From Adineta ricciae (lineage: Eukaryota; Rotifera; Eurotatoria; Adinetida; Adinetidae), in NCBI GenBank assembly GCA_905250025.1, contig CAJNOJ010000002.1, forward strand, positions 620,001 to 684,000: a stretch of DNA of 64,000 nt, given 5' to 3'. Made by a program: the position numbers and the translations under genes. The first letter of the stretch is position 1. Every line of letters starts with the position of its first letter. The notes under the pieces are model-generated. The model was not told the origin of the DNA. It was given only the letters and a program-made list of their open reading frames with translations, and did not search any database. Positions 1 through 13,247 of this stretch are shown here, in pieces.

Positions 1-2586
1 ATTATTACTTCTTCCTGTGAGTATTAGAATAGATATGCCCAATTCTATTACGTAAGTTCGTCGCTCCTCTCAATTATTCTACAGAATAAACAATCACTGA
101 TTAACTAGTGTTACTCATTATCAAAGTTTGAGCTTCATCGATCGAAGAAACGCCGATCTGTGTGTCTTTGTATGTACTCGATTATTGTAATCCTAATAGA
201 TATGCTAAAGTATACCTGCATTTTCCAGATGGTTTCAATTTCTTCCTTAAGAATGTTGGGTGCGATAAAATCCAATAGAATTCGAACTTTATCAACATAT
301 TGATTTTGATCGATATTTCCTAAAGAGAAGCACCGCATAATTTTGAAAATGTTCTTCGTTCTTGTTTACCTTCCAATGCTTTTGATAGAATGGAGTTGGC
401 AATAATCCAATCACTTAAACTACTACGTTGCATCGATATTTTCGATGTGCTAGAATAATTGAACGACGCATTTTCAATTAGTTTTGCTAACTAAAGAAAA
501 ATATTTTGTTTTCTTCTACTCGATTTCATCGCTTTTACTTCTTTTAACGAATTCATTTTCGCATTAAAGTTCGACAATGCAATCATTTTCAATAACAAAT
601 TCAAATGTAATTGTTCTAGTTGATTGATACGAGTTGGCCAAGCCACCAAACATATTTTACGTAATGTTGTTAACAACTCGAATATCGCATTAGTCGACTA
701 AAATCAAACAATTACCTACATCCATCTCCGATATATATATCCACAAACTTTTGCTTTGAAATCTTCTTCTTTTAGACGTTGAACATAATCAATTGCTTGT
801 TCAACATGTTCACTAAATAATTGTCGATAACGGTCTAAGAAGAGATAATCCATACAATTGACAAATGGTACAAGTAACGCATTGTACTCCTAAAATGTAA
901 TCAACAAAAGCTTTTTACGTTGAGCATTTTGGCTCGGAGATTTACCAGTGCTGTCAGTGGTTTTTCACTTTCGAATTGTTCTTTTAAATTTGTTATTCCA
1001 TCTTTTACAACGAACCGATTTATCAATCGACATAACCAACCGTATGTTTCATTTCGATTATGGAGTGCGAATACCGATGGTGGATTAGCTAAGATCTGAT
1101 CGCCTAATTGTTTGTCATATAAAGAACGATCATAGGATTTCGATCGATGTTTTCGCTGAAAGATCGACTCAGGATCGAGAAGGATCGCTAATGTTTCAAG
1201 TAATTTAACAGGAACCGGTGGATAAGATAAACGTGCAGCGATTAAATCAACTAATAATTCGACCATATCGAAAACACCTAATTGGATTTCTACTGCCCAA
1301 TTATTCACATGATGAGTACATTGTAGCTGAATAGAACCGACAAGGAAAATCATTCGTATGACGTTACTTTTTTATCTTTTACTTTGCGAAAAGCTTCGGG
1401 TATTAGGTCTTCCATAAATTTAACACAATCTTTATCCTCATCAGCTCTACCTATAAATAGCATCGGAAGCGAAAAAGATAATTGTAAATGTTAACAGATA
1501 GTTAAATGAGTTTACCTTCCAGAGCAAGTTTCGTTGCAGAAAGCAAACATTGACCAAGAGCTTCATTGCCTAGAAAACAATCATATTGGGTCTGTTCACT
1601 TTCAAATATTGTCAACACGGCAAGCCCTCGCGACACATAAGTAGATTATCCGTAATGAAATACTTTAGATAAAAATTTATACGGGAAAAACTGTGATTGG
1701 TTGTTATCGTATTAAGTGGAGATGTTATGCCTGTCACTCGACTGAAAATCTTTGCTTTCAAGCGAAAAGAATACTTACGTTTGTAAGGGATGGACCATTT
1801 GTCTCCGTAGACCTTCGGTTCTAAATTAAGGAAAGCGTTGGTAGTAAACGATTGGAAATGATCGACGGTCACATCATCCGAGAGAGTCGAATTTGCATCT
1901 GTCGACGTTTGATCCGCGGCAACCTATGTGAGAGAACGAAATGCAGATATTTCTTTACCCTTCAATCTCAACCGTTGTTTTGGATTTGAATATCTTTTTT
2001 AAAAACTTTTTTGTGAAACCTCCCATCAGAAGTCCGACGATAGAATTTTGTATAAATAAAAATTCTCGAAAACATGTGAAGTTTATTTTTCTTTTCTTTT
2101 TTTCCCTCTTATCTTTGTCTCTCTTTCTGTCACGTTTTTTTTTCTTACTGTTTGTTGCTGCTCTTGTTCGACTTGTTCTTTTGTACGAGGACCGATGAAC
2201 GTCGATGGTGTCGTATCCACTGATGAACTAATATCATCATTATAGTAGTTGGAAGTTAGAATAGTCACAGCTTCACTAATATCATTATTCGCTTTTAGCA
2301 AAGTCCGACGATTGAACTCTCGATCTGTAAATCCCATAGAGACTAATGAATCAATATTATCTTCCATAGTGAATGAATCAGTTGATATTGGTGACGAATA
2401 ATCACTACGGGAGCTACGATTTTTGGTGATTAAAAAAACCAAAGAAAAATAGTGTTTTCATGTCATTTAAATAAATATATACCTGGCGACACAGAATTTG
2501 TTTCGCTGAGTACAGGATCGTTTAGGAGAATTGTTATTGGTGGTTTCGACTAGCGAAGAATTCACCGTATGAGCACTGCGTTTCAT
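1..2586 (-). CDS. USP24: USP24-like ubiquitin C-terminal hydrolase, 5' part of gene
   Basis: This is the N-terminal part of a very large deubiquitinase; the catalytic domain lies beyond the left edge. The likely start is the ATG at 2584-2586, with exon 1 spliced at 2483 to the exon beginning at 2413; another in-frame ATG is at 2367. The second exon carries a UBA domain (SLVSMGFTDREFNRRTL, then NDISEAVTIL). Later exons (about 1925-1779, 1353-901, 676-491, 338-135) follow the USP24 scaffold in order: YGDKWSIPYKR, a NNWAVEIQLGVFDMVELL helix, NFNAKMNSLKEV, and GNIDQNQYVDKVRILLDF. The gaps between reading blocks are short GT-AG introns, so it is not a broken gene. The family removes ubiquitin from substrates in cytosol and nucleus. 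USP9X shares the scaffold, but the UBA domain and these motifs favour USP24. Confidence 0.85.
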
Positions 2587-5500
2587 TACAGTCACAATGA
2601 TTCATGTATTTCACAGCCATCTTTAGTAAAAGTGAAATTACAGCTTTTTAGTGCTTCATCACAAAGGAAAGAAAAAAAATGAGTAATCTATTTACCAAAG
2701 AAAAAGTGTCCCCTGCATCATTTGGCTCTTCATCCACGTGATCGAAATACGTCTTGCTTGTTCTGCTTTTCCCTTAATAGCTCTTTTCTTTACGGAAAGA
2801 TTTCAAATTGCTGTACACAAATACCAACGACGACGACGACGATGATGATTATGAAACGCTTTGTCGATCGACAATGATGTAATTCGATCGAGAAAAAGCC
2901 TGACTAAGTCGAATAAATTTTGTCAAATTGATTCTAGTATGAACGTAGGGCACTGTCTTATCTCATTGTTCAAGAATCAATCATTAATGCAGTTCAATTA
3001 CAATTGAATTTTCGAAAGAAACGAATTCCATGGAATATTCATTGGTTAAATTTAACACCAATCAAACAGATATTTCACGAAGACAAAAGAATAATGAATG
3101 ACTGAACGAACTGAATTTTTGACTTTTCTTTCTTTCTTTCTGTATATGTCTGTATGTCTCCATATTTCCTTTGTTCATGATTGTTGATTTAAAGACCAAA
3201 TCGGTTTACTTAAGAATCCAACCAAATACGTAGATATGGTTGAAAGAAAAAGGCTAGTAAAAACTGTTTTATTTCTTAGGGTTTTTTCGCTTTCCTCCTT
3301 CAGCGTGTACATCTACGAAACCTTGTATTGTCACATATACATATGTGATAAGAATGAGCGGGAGAAAAGACAAACTTAATGAAATGGTTGACATAAACGA
3401 TAACGATATGACAAGCACAAAAAAAATGTAAAAGTCAATTTTTGATTGTTACTGTTTTTTTCTGCTCCAAAGGAGATATCGATTGTAGAGAGAGGCGTCG
3501 AAGATGGGTCTCTCTTTCTTGCGTGCATATCGAGTGTGTAATTTGATCGTTTATTGACTATATTCGATGCACACACAAACTTATGCAACAGTACCAGCAA
3601 AACGCCGATAGTGGAGACTATATGTGAGTGAGTGTGGATGTGTGTACTCGTCGATTGATGATGGTGACATGCAACTAATCAAATTGAATGTTTCTTTTTC
3701 TCGTTTTCTTTTTCGTTGACTATCGTCAGCAGCGCTTGTCATCAATTTATGTTCATTCATGTACAATTTTGCTGAGATCGTTTTTTTTTTGGCAAGTTAT
3801 TTGTAAGTGACCACTTGAATTAGTTCGCACGCTGAGTCGAATCTTGAAGAACGACGATAATTCTATTCCAACGAGTGTGTATATACATATCGTTTGATAT
3901 AGAATTGATTAAAAGAATGTCGGAGGGAATAGAACAACAGATAGATCATCATAAAAGGTTGGGACCTTGAATGGAAAGCACACTGTATTCTCTTCATTCG
4001 GGGTCAGTATTTCTTTGAAAGGGCAACTTTGAGTGTTTCATAACGTGAATACGGACAATAGGCGATAGTGTCAAATCTAGCACCCATTCGTCAGATTAGT
4101 TTAAAATTTGTTATTGCACTTGTATCGCAAGAGCATCGATAGTTTCTTCCCTCTTTTTTCTTCATGCTTCACAGTTTTATACTGGTAATTCTCTTTCTTC
4201 CCTTCTTCTTCTTCTTTGTCGCCGTCTCCTTATTATTATTAACTACAGCTGGACGTATTTTGACCGGCCAGCATCAACATCGGTAGGTTGACTCGTTTCA
4301 TCATCCAGATTCATCCATCAACTGTGTGTGTGCTCGATTTTTTCATCTTGTTCTTTTGTCTTTCTTTCTGTCTCTCTTTATGTATGAGACTATGTATGTG
4401 CGTGGGGGTTTCGTTGCACTAAAGAATGGAAGCGAATGCACATACATATAGAGACAACAGAAAAGAGCGCGAGACACCAAAGAAAGAACGTTATTCATTC
4501 AATTCCTGTTCTCTTCTTTTGCGCGAGTAAGGGTAATAGTGGTCATCCTTTTTTTTCAAGTAAACTGGGAATAGCAGAGGAAAAAATCGCAGAAGAAAAA
4601 GAAATGTTCATGTCGGCTACATTCTCTGTGAATGTGCATGCACACTCGTCTGCATCGCATAATGGCACTATAAAAAAAAACCGAAGAGCGATGTGGAAAG
4701 AGAGAGAGAGAAGGAAAAATAGTAGTATACTATTAGTGAGAAAATATCGTCTCGTCTCTATGATATATGTGTATATATATACATATGCAAACTGTGATAT
4801 GATATTCTTTATGCATCGTATATCATATTATTATACATTTTTAATCGTCCGTGTTAATGGAGAATGTAGCACAAATGAGGAATATGCGAATGGCACTGAG
4901 CGCATGTTTTAAATAAGAGTTGCAGGTACGTGATAGCACGCGACTTTTTTACTTGAATTTTTTTTTCATTTTTCCTTTTCTTTCTCCCGGGGTGTATATA
5001 TATCTTAATTCATTGTTATTCTCCTGTCTCACGGATGCTATTATCATTTTTGGCACTTTTAGACTGCCGTACATGTACATAATCATGTTATCGTGTCACT
5101 CACCAACGTCGCAACTCGCATTTTTTTTTCTTCTTTTCCTTTAGTTCGCGTACGCCTATGTCATTGACACTTACTATTGTGTAATATGAACGGTCAACAT
5201 TTTGTCATCATCATTTTCTTGTTTCTACTGTTCCAACTGCTCCTGCAAACAATCATAATACGCGCACGACCGCCAGGAAAATATAATGTTGAACGCACGC
5301 ATTTGCGCGAGGACGTGTGGCGTATAATTGTCGGCGCCAATTATTGATGGTGGAGCGTAAGAGAAATTTTAAGTATCGTGTCTAAACCAATGGATCTTTT
5401 GTATGTCTTCTATTTTTTTGCTCATGGTATTATATGGTCAATATTCGTCAAGGATAGAGCTGATAATCACAAAGCGCACAACTAACGAGTTGAATCATTC

Positions 5501-5727
5501 TTCTTTTCTTTAGTCTCACATTTCCAAGGTTCGCAGTCGATGATTTGCTTTAGATAATTAGTTTCATTTTTATCTTTCCTGGAAGTAATAGTCGAGTATG
5601 ATTACCTCGAATCTCTTTCATTTTCTTGTTAATGTCGAATACTAGGGAGCTGACTGGTTTGTACACATAGACACGCATTCAATCATGTTTTGTTGATCTA
5701 TACGACAAAGTTTTTCTCTAATTTTAG
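2587..5727. other. 3.1 kb gene-free region
   Basis: No convincing coding exon on either strand. It holds pyrimidine-rich runs (about 3121-3140, 4190-4215), a short GAC/GAT triplet run near 2828-2850 and TA-rich tracts near 4760-4785. It lies between the divergent USP24-like and Ig-receptor genes. A splice-acceptor-like ttttag ends at 5727, just before the receptor's coding start, so part of this stretch may be a 5'UTR intron and promoter of that gene. The 158-codon open frame at 4436-4912 is low in complexity and was not accepted. Confidence 0.6.
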
Positions 5728-5742
5728 ATGAACGATGTATAA
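5728..5742 (+). promoter_or_regulatory. Overlapping upstream micro-ORF (4 codons)
   Basis: ATGAACGATGTATAA directly follows a ttttag acceptor. Its stop overlaps the receptor start (ATG at 5735-5737) in another frame. If this is the mRNA leader, a scanning ribosome would meet this ATG first. Whether it is used is inference. Confidence 0.35.
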
Positions 5743-8700
5743 TGATCTGATGTTCTTATCTTCTATATTCTTCTTTTCTGTTATCGTACATCTTACTTTC
5801 GGACAACAAAGTACACTTTATGTTAAACATGGTGATACTGCAGAATTATGTGACAATCGTTCTACGTCCATTTTTGCGTACGAATACCGAAGTTTCGACG
5901 GGAAAAAGAATCTAATTGTTGAACCGAGTAAAGATGATCGATTTTCCAATCCATATCGTACAAGTTTACTACGAATAAAAAATGTTAATGAAGATGATAG
6001 CGGATTGTATAAATGTCCACAAGATGATACAGAATGGCAAAGAATTCAAGTTTATAGTAAGTTTAATCAATGGAATAAAGTGAAAAAGATAAACTGCAAT
6101 TATATAACCATGATCATTATCGTCATCATTTGATAGTATATCATTTTTTATATTGATCCGAAGAAAAGAACGCGAGAGAGAGAGAAAGAACACAACTTGT
6201 TAGACAGTCAATTTATTCTCAGTCAAGCAATTGTATTCAGACGGTAGATGATTAGAACAAGATAAACTACTTTTAATGTTATTGTAGAAAAAAAAAGAAG
6301 TGGACGTCGATGAGTGATTGATGCAGCTATCGAAGGATGTCTTTGAAACTGAAGCCATAATTTTATTATTTTTTCAGCTCCAGTTCAACATGTGTATTTA
6401 AGTAATCTTCATGTGACATCTCGAACCCGTACAAATGATTTATGCGGGATTGATAACGGCAATTGTTTAGTTATGGTTGAAGGTGAACCATTAGACATTG
6501 TTTGTGCTGCTGATGGTTCTCCTCGTCCTGCTCTTGACATAGCCTTGGATAGAAACAGTACGGGACCGACAATTATGGCATTAGCTGGTGGTATTCAAGT
6601 ACCATCAACAATCAACAACCAATTTAGACCAACTGTTTATGAAGCTTATCGTATTGCTGGGTTGACACCAGCTGACAATGGACGAAATCTTACATGTCGT
6701 GTTGATATGAAACAAATTGATGAAAAGCTCGTTTTAACATCAATAAAACAACTTTACATCGAATGTAAATATTTTCTTTCCTGAAAAATTCCCATTCTAA
6801 TTACCTTTCTTAATCTAGTTCGGCCAACTGTTCTCGAACGATCCAGAAAAATCTACATAGGTATCAATCAAACACGTACTATTAATTGTACTGTTCTACG
6901 TGCTAATCCAACTTACATACGTTATACAATCAATGGTTTACCATCATCCATTATTCATCGAACGTATGGTGATCCAACTCAGATGTATTACACATTCGAT
7001 ATAATACCTACATCAATCGAACAATTTCGTCCGTTTAATGTGACTGCGAATAATAGCATTGGTTACGATACTTGCACATACGAATTAATTCATGGAGGTA
7101 AGAAAATTCCTTTTTTTATTGTCTAATTAAGAGCTGTTATTTAATTTAAATCTTTTTGATCTCGTTTTTGTTTGAAGTAACTTTCTTAGTTTGTGATAAG
7201 GTTATTTGTAATTACGACTATGAATAGCATTAAAATATCAAGGACTTTTCACTCGATAATTTACATAATGTGAGCAACAAAAACGAACCAACGTGTTATT
7301 AGACGAGCTGGAAGTCAGTCGATTTACTTTGTAAAGATTTTTCTTTATGAATATTTCACACGACATCATCTTCTGTCTTTTCTATCGATTATTGTATAAT
7401 TAACACGTTGTTAATCTTAGTCAGACGACAGTAATTGCGTTGACAATCACGAAACTCATCTTCCGCCAGTTTGCATCACATGCTATGCGAGATTTGAAAA
7501 GACATTTGTATATGGTACATCATTTCTTCTAATATAATAGTATAAATGCTAATGAATGGGAAAATTGCTTCGTTTCATATTAGCTATCGGTTCATACGCA
7601 AATTCAGATCTAATTGAAGAGAAAATTCTTCGCTTGAAACGAATTCTATCAGTCATCTTGGCTTGAACACAACTGATTTCTAATCGTAGAACTTATTACA
7701 ACATACACAGAACGGTTTTGTCTTGACATTGACGTGCTAGGACACAATAGATTTCCCTAATTATATTGTACTAGTGAATTATCATTGTAGAATGACTTCT
7801 TCTCATGCTATCTCGTATTCAGTTCAGTTTTATATCAAAGTCAAGTGATTTTTTACAGGTGTACCAGATGCCATTACTCACTGTGTTATTGATACTCATA
7901 CATCGAATACAACTACAACTATTAGTTGTACGAAAAGTTATGCTCAAGGTGACAGTGATGGTTATACATGTATATTGTTTAAATTCAATGATAAAGATAA
8001 TCAGAAGATGTTCAAAGAAGAAGCTCGAACAAAATCTTGTATTTTTGCATTGGAAACATTCCATGAGCCAGTGGAATTTCGTGTGGCTGCATTTAATCGT
8101 TATGGATTATTACCGATCAATACCTTTGGCTATGTTATTCACTTGAATCAGCCCACAGGTGAGTTTGAAAGAATCTTTCAATTGACTTTTTTTATAAAGT
8201 TTGATTTTAGTGCGCAAAGAAACACCATTTTTCAATAAGAAAATTCTTGTCGTCATCGGCAGCATCTTCGGTGGTGCAGTGGTATTCTTCTTTCTCTGTT
8301 GTCTCTGTGGAACATGTCATCGCGATCGAACAAAACTTTCAAATCGAAATAATTTCTATCAAAAAGATAGTAAGTAATCGTTCGTTTACTTTCGAACCTA
8401 CTTTCTTAGTAAATAATCATCTCATAAACTATCACTATCATCATTCAGTATTACCTGTGGCAAGAGAAAAATCACATCTTGTCTCTGTACATCAAATTCA
8501 ATCTACTTCTCCTCTTCCTCTACCTAACATTTCTTCGGCGTAGGTTTATCAACTATTAGCTTTGTATTTACATAAAAATTTCGACATCGCGCATGATCTT
8601 CTGCATGTTTCTTTTGCGCTATTATTTCATACATTTGACGAAACGATAGCTGAACTAATGGTTCCGGCAGCAAAATAATATGCGTTTGTTTTTTCCTTCT

Positions 8701-9653
8701 ATAGAATATCCACGCTCGTCGGCCGAGAGCGAATCATTGAAGCCAATCACTGGTAAATTCTTTCCAACGTCAATTCAATGTTGTCAAACATAGCTTCCCT
8801 TTTAGATGAGACTCATTTGGCTCTCAATGGTGGTGATAGACATCATCCAGTAAGTTCATATAGTCATTTGATGGCAAAGTCATCATTCACTTGTCGCTGC
8901 TTGTTTCAGAATGGAGCTGTTTATGATATTCCTACTCATTTAAATGGTAAATATTCTCATCATCCCTCTTCTCCTTCTGTTTATCATCAACAAAAACCTC
9001 AACAATCAGCTAATGTTCACTATGTGGACCAAGAATCAATAACAAATAGTCTTAATGCAGTACCAACACGAGCACGTACATTCAACAATAAATTCTATGG
9101 TAATTCAAATGATAATAAATACGGACCCATCTCTCCGACAAGTACTCTCATATCTCCACGAAAACTAACGCATGATACAGACGACCATAACGAAGACGAA
9201 GATGACTCACCGGTTTATTCGACTACAACTGATGTTATGTCTGAAAGTGGTTCATTTCTTGTTTCGTCTTCCTCGACAAAACGTCGTGCACCACCTCCAC
9301 CCAAACCACGTTATTCGACATTAGGTTCAATTCGTATACCTCCCGAAAATCTCGATAAAAATCCCATGCCGTTACCCAAACCACGTTCGCGTTCGAATTC
9401 ACGTACACGTCTAAATAACGGAAGTTCAGATAATTCATCGTATCTCTATGAAGAACGTCTTGTGTCATCTTCTGACTCTGGTATAGGACAATCCGATGTT
9501 GTTTGCCTGCCAAACGGTGATACGATACGTTCAGGTCTTGTGAAATTAAGACAAAATAGTCTCCAGAAAAATTCTCCAAATTCACCATTTTTCCTTCCAT
9601 CAGCCAAGTACGAAACGTTAACATCGCCTGTTGTTCGTGGAACTGAATGTTAA
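5735..9653 (+). CDS. Immunoglobulin/FN3-like type I membrane receptor with proline-rich tail
   Basis: A cell-surface adhesion or signalling receptor. The first exon encodes a hydrophobic signal peptide (LMFLSSIFFFSVIVHLTFG) and an Ig domain ending in DDSGLYKCPQ. Exon 2 (from about 6379) gives a second Ig domain (DIVCAADGSP, NLTCRV), and exon 3 (from about 6820) a third (RTINCTVLRANP). After a 757 bp intron, an exon from about 7858 encodes a fourth, FN3-like region. A transmembrane helix follows at about 8235-8305 (ILVVIGSIFGGAVVFFFLCC). Two short exons then lead into a long tail ending at 9653. The tail carries SH3-ligand-like PPPPKPR and PLPKPRSRS and a Ser-rich SSSDSGIG patch. AATAAA lies at 9998-10003. 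The layout recalls nephrin/sidestep-type receptors, but I cannot name an orthologue. All exon phases join cleanly. Confidence 0.8.
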
Positions 9654-10062
9654 AATTTGTTGGTTTTTTTTTCTTTCTTTATTTCTTCTCTTCCCTTCTC
9701 GTTTTTGTATATAGAAAATGTATGTGTAATCGATTGGTATTATACAAATCAATGAACTTCAATACAGTATTGAGAAAAGACGCAACTTTAAAGAATATTT
9801 GTTATTGTCTTTTTGTATGCGCGTTTGTGAGGTTTTTTCTTCTTCTTCTTCTTCTATCTCTTTGTTTCCTACTATTAATTAGTTTTTTTTGTTAATAATT
9901 ATGATATAAACTATTCAGATTTCCTGGTTTTTCTTTTCTTTTCTGATTTGTATTTGTACAAAGAAAGAAACAGAGAAATTCAATTTCCAATTCCTCAATA
10001 AATAAACTCAATTAAGATTCAAACATATACATGTGTGTATGTTCTTTTCTATTTTATAGACA
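9654..10062 (+). other. 3'UTR of the Ig receptor and upstream region of the BRCT gene
   Basis: Pyrimidine-rich 3'UTR with AATAAA at 9998-10003. About 60 bp later a tttatag acceptor-like site precedes the BRCT gene's ATG, which could mean a 5'UTR intron. No coding exon is seen. Confidence 0.6.
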
Positions 10063-12705
10063 ATGGTCGTTCCCTGTGACTTGAAAGGTTCATCGACCAT
10101 TACAAAATCGAAACAAATACGTCGTAATTCACGAACGAAAGTTTCGAAGAGGAAAATTTTAAACGATAAACCACAACGTGCATCTATTCGACAAGCAAAT
10201 GATCGAGTTCAAAAGCGTACGCATGATATCGACCGATCAGTTGATGATGTTGGAAAAGAAAATCACCCTAACAATGGTTTCACACAATTCGTTCAAACGA
10301 AAATGATGGATGCTAAAACGCGACACGGTAAACACACAAATAACAAAGTCAACAGACCGACAGACATAGAAGATTCTTCACCAGGTTCAAAAAAACGACA
10401 GCGAACGGGTGAGTTTACGAATGCAATTTTGTTTTCATACCATTGTTTGACATTTCTAGATAATGATCATGATGATGATGATAGTACAGATATAGTACCA
10501 ACTACGACAGAAAGAGGTAAACAATTTTTATACTAGAAGATCTTCTAATCAGAACTGTAGATCAACAACGTGGTAATCATGCATTGGACACAAATGATGA
10601 GCATAATCATGCAGCTGTAACATGTCATCCACGTTGTGAATCAAAAGGTAGATCGTACCCTTAAGATTTCCTCCTTTTATATTTCTAATCAATCAATGTG
10701 TCGACTGTAGATCATCAATTACCGATTCCAACCAACAAACGACGTCGTGGATGTCTTTGTTCAAGTATTTGATCGACAACAAAAAAGCTCTTCTCAATTG
10801 TGTTTGATGCTTTAGAGAGACAACTTGACGAACTAGAATTTGCTCCAGATAGTATTACATCACAGGCACAACAGCAGCAAACTGAAGAGCAAGAACAACT
10901 ATGTGATGAACATCAAATACAGCCGATTGTAACTAACAACAATCATTCTCCTGCACCTCTTCTTCTTCCATCTTCATCTTCAATACCACCGGTAACATTA
11001 CCGTTTCCGATTCTACCTGTTCAATCAGTATCAACGATACAACCAGAAGAAACAAATGAAGAAGAAGAAAGACAAGAAAACCAACTACATGTCTCATCTG
11101 TCCTAGCTGCCCCTCTTTCACCAGCAATGCCTTTGAATGCCACATACATTGCTTCACGTCGGTCTATTCCAACGATAACTCAAATACCACCGTCATTACT
11201 CGCTCTATCAACCTTATCTATGAACACCACGACTATTTCAACGAATAATCCGATACAGACAAGCGCATCGGTCGTCCAAATGACTAATCTCGAACCAAAA
11301 CAATCAGTCAATCAATCAGTAGTAGTCCAACCGCCTGTTGAATTAACCATCGATCGACAAGATCAAGAAACATCCATGACGCCTGAGGTCATTGAAAAAG
11401 TGTACTGTTCTATTGCCACTCAGACTGATGGCGATGAAGATTATCAACCTACTCATCATCATTGTAATGACGTTAGTGTGTGTCCATGTGTTCAAATCTA
11501 TACACGTTCCGAACAATTATTCATGGCTAGCATGGCTATCTTTTTCCGTAATTCAATTACGATCACACCAACAGATCCATCTTCGACAACGATAAGCAGT
11601 ACAATCAAGAAGAACAATAAACGACAGTTGAGAACTCATCAAAATTTATCATCTCAATCAACTTCAATTATCAATGAAATCGAACCGACTACTGTACAAA
11701 ACGTAAGATGTCAATAGTAAATCATACGCCACATTTTTATTTTCGTGTTTTTTTGCATAGAACAACAGCGGAATGAATGACACATATGTTATCAACAAAA
11801 AAATTGATTCGATTCCTACAGTTGAACTTGAACCACAACGATCATCATCTATTCAACGTGATACATCAACAGTTATCAATGAAACTCGTTATGAACATTC
11901 GAAAAAATCAGATGGATCATCGATACATATCAATATTCAGTCAAGACAAGATGCTACCGAACATAAATCATCGAACGATGAAGAAAAATTTCGATCATTG
12001 GTACTGACAATGACAGCTTTGAAAGATCCTCAAAAGGTAGAAAATTCTGAAGCTGTATTTTTAGTGTATTTCATATTCTAATTTGTCTCGTAGATGGAAT
12101 TCAATCGTTTTCTTGAACGTTTTTCTGTTCGTTCATCAGCATCAGTCGATGATAGCACCACACATTTGATCACTGACGAAAACGAGGGCAACTCTCTCAT
12201 TTGCCCATTAACTGGCAAGGTTCTACAAGCTGTAACACGTCATCTGAAAGTCATTTCCTATCGATGGTTAACAGCATGTTTAAGTGAACAACATTATGTT
12301 GATGAAATTCCAACGTATGAAATTACCGGTGATGCGATCTACAACCAACATTATGGAATGCAGCGATCTCGATTAAACTATTCCAATGAACATCCTTTGT
12401 TAGACAATTATGCATTGCATTTAAAGTGTCATGGTTGTCAACCATTTCCCGATAATCGACCGTTGATTGAATTGATTCATCTATCTGGTGGTCTCATATT
12501 AAAAACATTGAATCAACATGTTAATACTATTGGAAAACAAATTCTAATTTTATGTTCCAAAACTTATCTTCAGAATAAACCAGCGTTACAGCAAGCTTGT
12601 CAACAATTGAATATCATCTGTATTGAACCGGAATGGCTAATTGCTAGTATTGTTCAATATCAAATTCAACCTTTTGAACCGTGGCTTTGTACGTTATATT
12701 TCTGA
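10063..12705 (+). CDS. BRCA1/BARD1-type tandem BRCT nuclear protein
   Basis: A putative DNA-damage-response protein. It starts at ATG 10063. Short exons follow at about 10460-10516, 10560-10648 and 10711-10765, and a long exon begins near 10816. All join in phase 1, then in phase 0 at 11701 and 12032. The N-terminal two thirds is basic, then low-complexity (Gln, Ser, Thr, Pro), with likely nuclear signals (SKKRQR, NKRRR) and an acidic HDDDDST stretch. The C-terminus has two BRCT repeats. Repeat 1 contains DDSTTHLIT and VISYRWLTACL, followed by the linker YEITGD and GMQRSRLN. Repeat 2 contains LIHLSGG and EPEWLIASIVQYQ. The YEI..RSRLN linker is closest in memory to BARD1. No RING finger or ankyrin repeats are visible upstream in the window. 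AATAAA is at 12823. An orthologue is not assigned. Confidence 0.8.
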
Positions 12706-13247
12706 TTCAAATCATAGACATACATAATACAGACAACTGTTTTTGATATTTGCACATATTTATGTCAAGAATTGAAATTATCAGTTATTTTTTGTTTATA
12801 TTATATATGAATTTTATTTCTTAATAAAAGAAAATCAAGCTAATGACAATGAGACAAACATGATGTGATGTATCTTTCTACAGAAAATTTTTAACGGTAC
12901 TAGATGTCGTTGAGCACCGTTGATGACGTCTTTCATATCATTATAGATTTATAATTAATTTTGAGAAAATTAAAGCAAACTAGTAGCTCGTTATGCATGA
13001 AAGATCGATAGTCGGAAAAAGAATGCTGATCTGATTGCTCGACTTCCAAATGCTAAAATTTTAATCATCGACCAATAGAGAATCGTCCACGCAAACACTT
13101 TGCTCTGCAGTATGACAGCCATGCTGCAAAATACTAAGATACGTGTACGATTGCCAACTTGTCATGAACAGAGTTTCGTATAAAACCTGACGTAAATTTA
13201 TATCTTCTTCCTTTGTAGATCTAATTTTTTAATCGAAATATAATAAA
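12706..13247 (+). other. Intergenic region between BRCT gene and SEC24
   Basis: Holds the BRCT gene's 3'UTR with AATAAA at 12823-12828, and the presumed SEC24 promoter. No coding exon or RNA gene is seen. Confidence 0.6.

Noticed and set aside
1..2586. Separated reading blocks on minus read as a decayed gene
   Set aside because: The blocks follow USP24 order without stops, and junctions such as 2483/2413 and about 2150/1925 are clean GT-AG introns.
4436..4912. 158-codon open frame on plus in the large gap
   Set aside because: Composition follows purine-rich and TA-rich low-complexity DNA. No domain, signal or splice context supports a gene.
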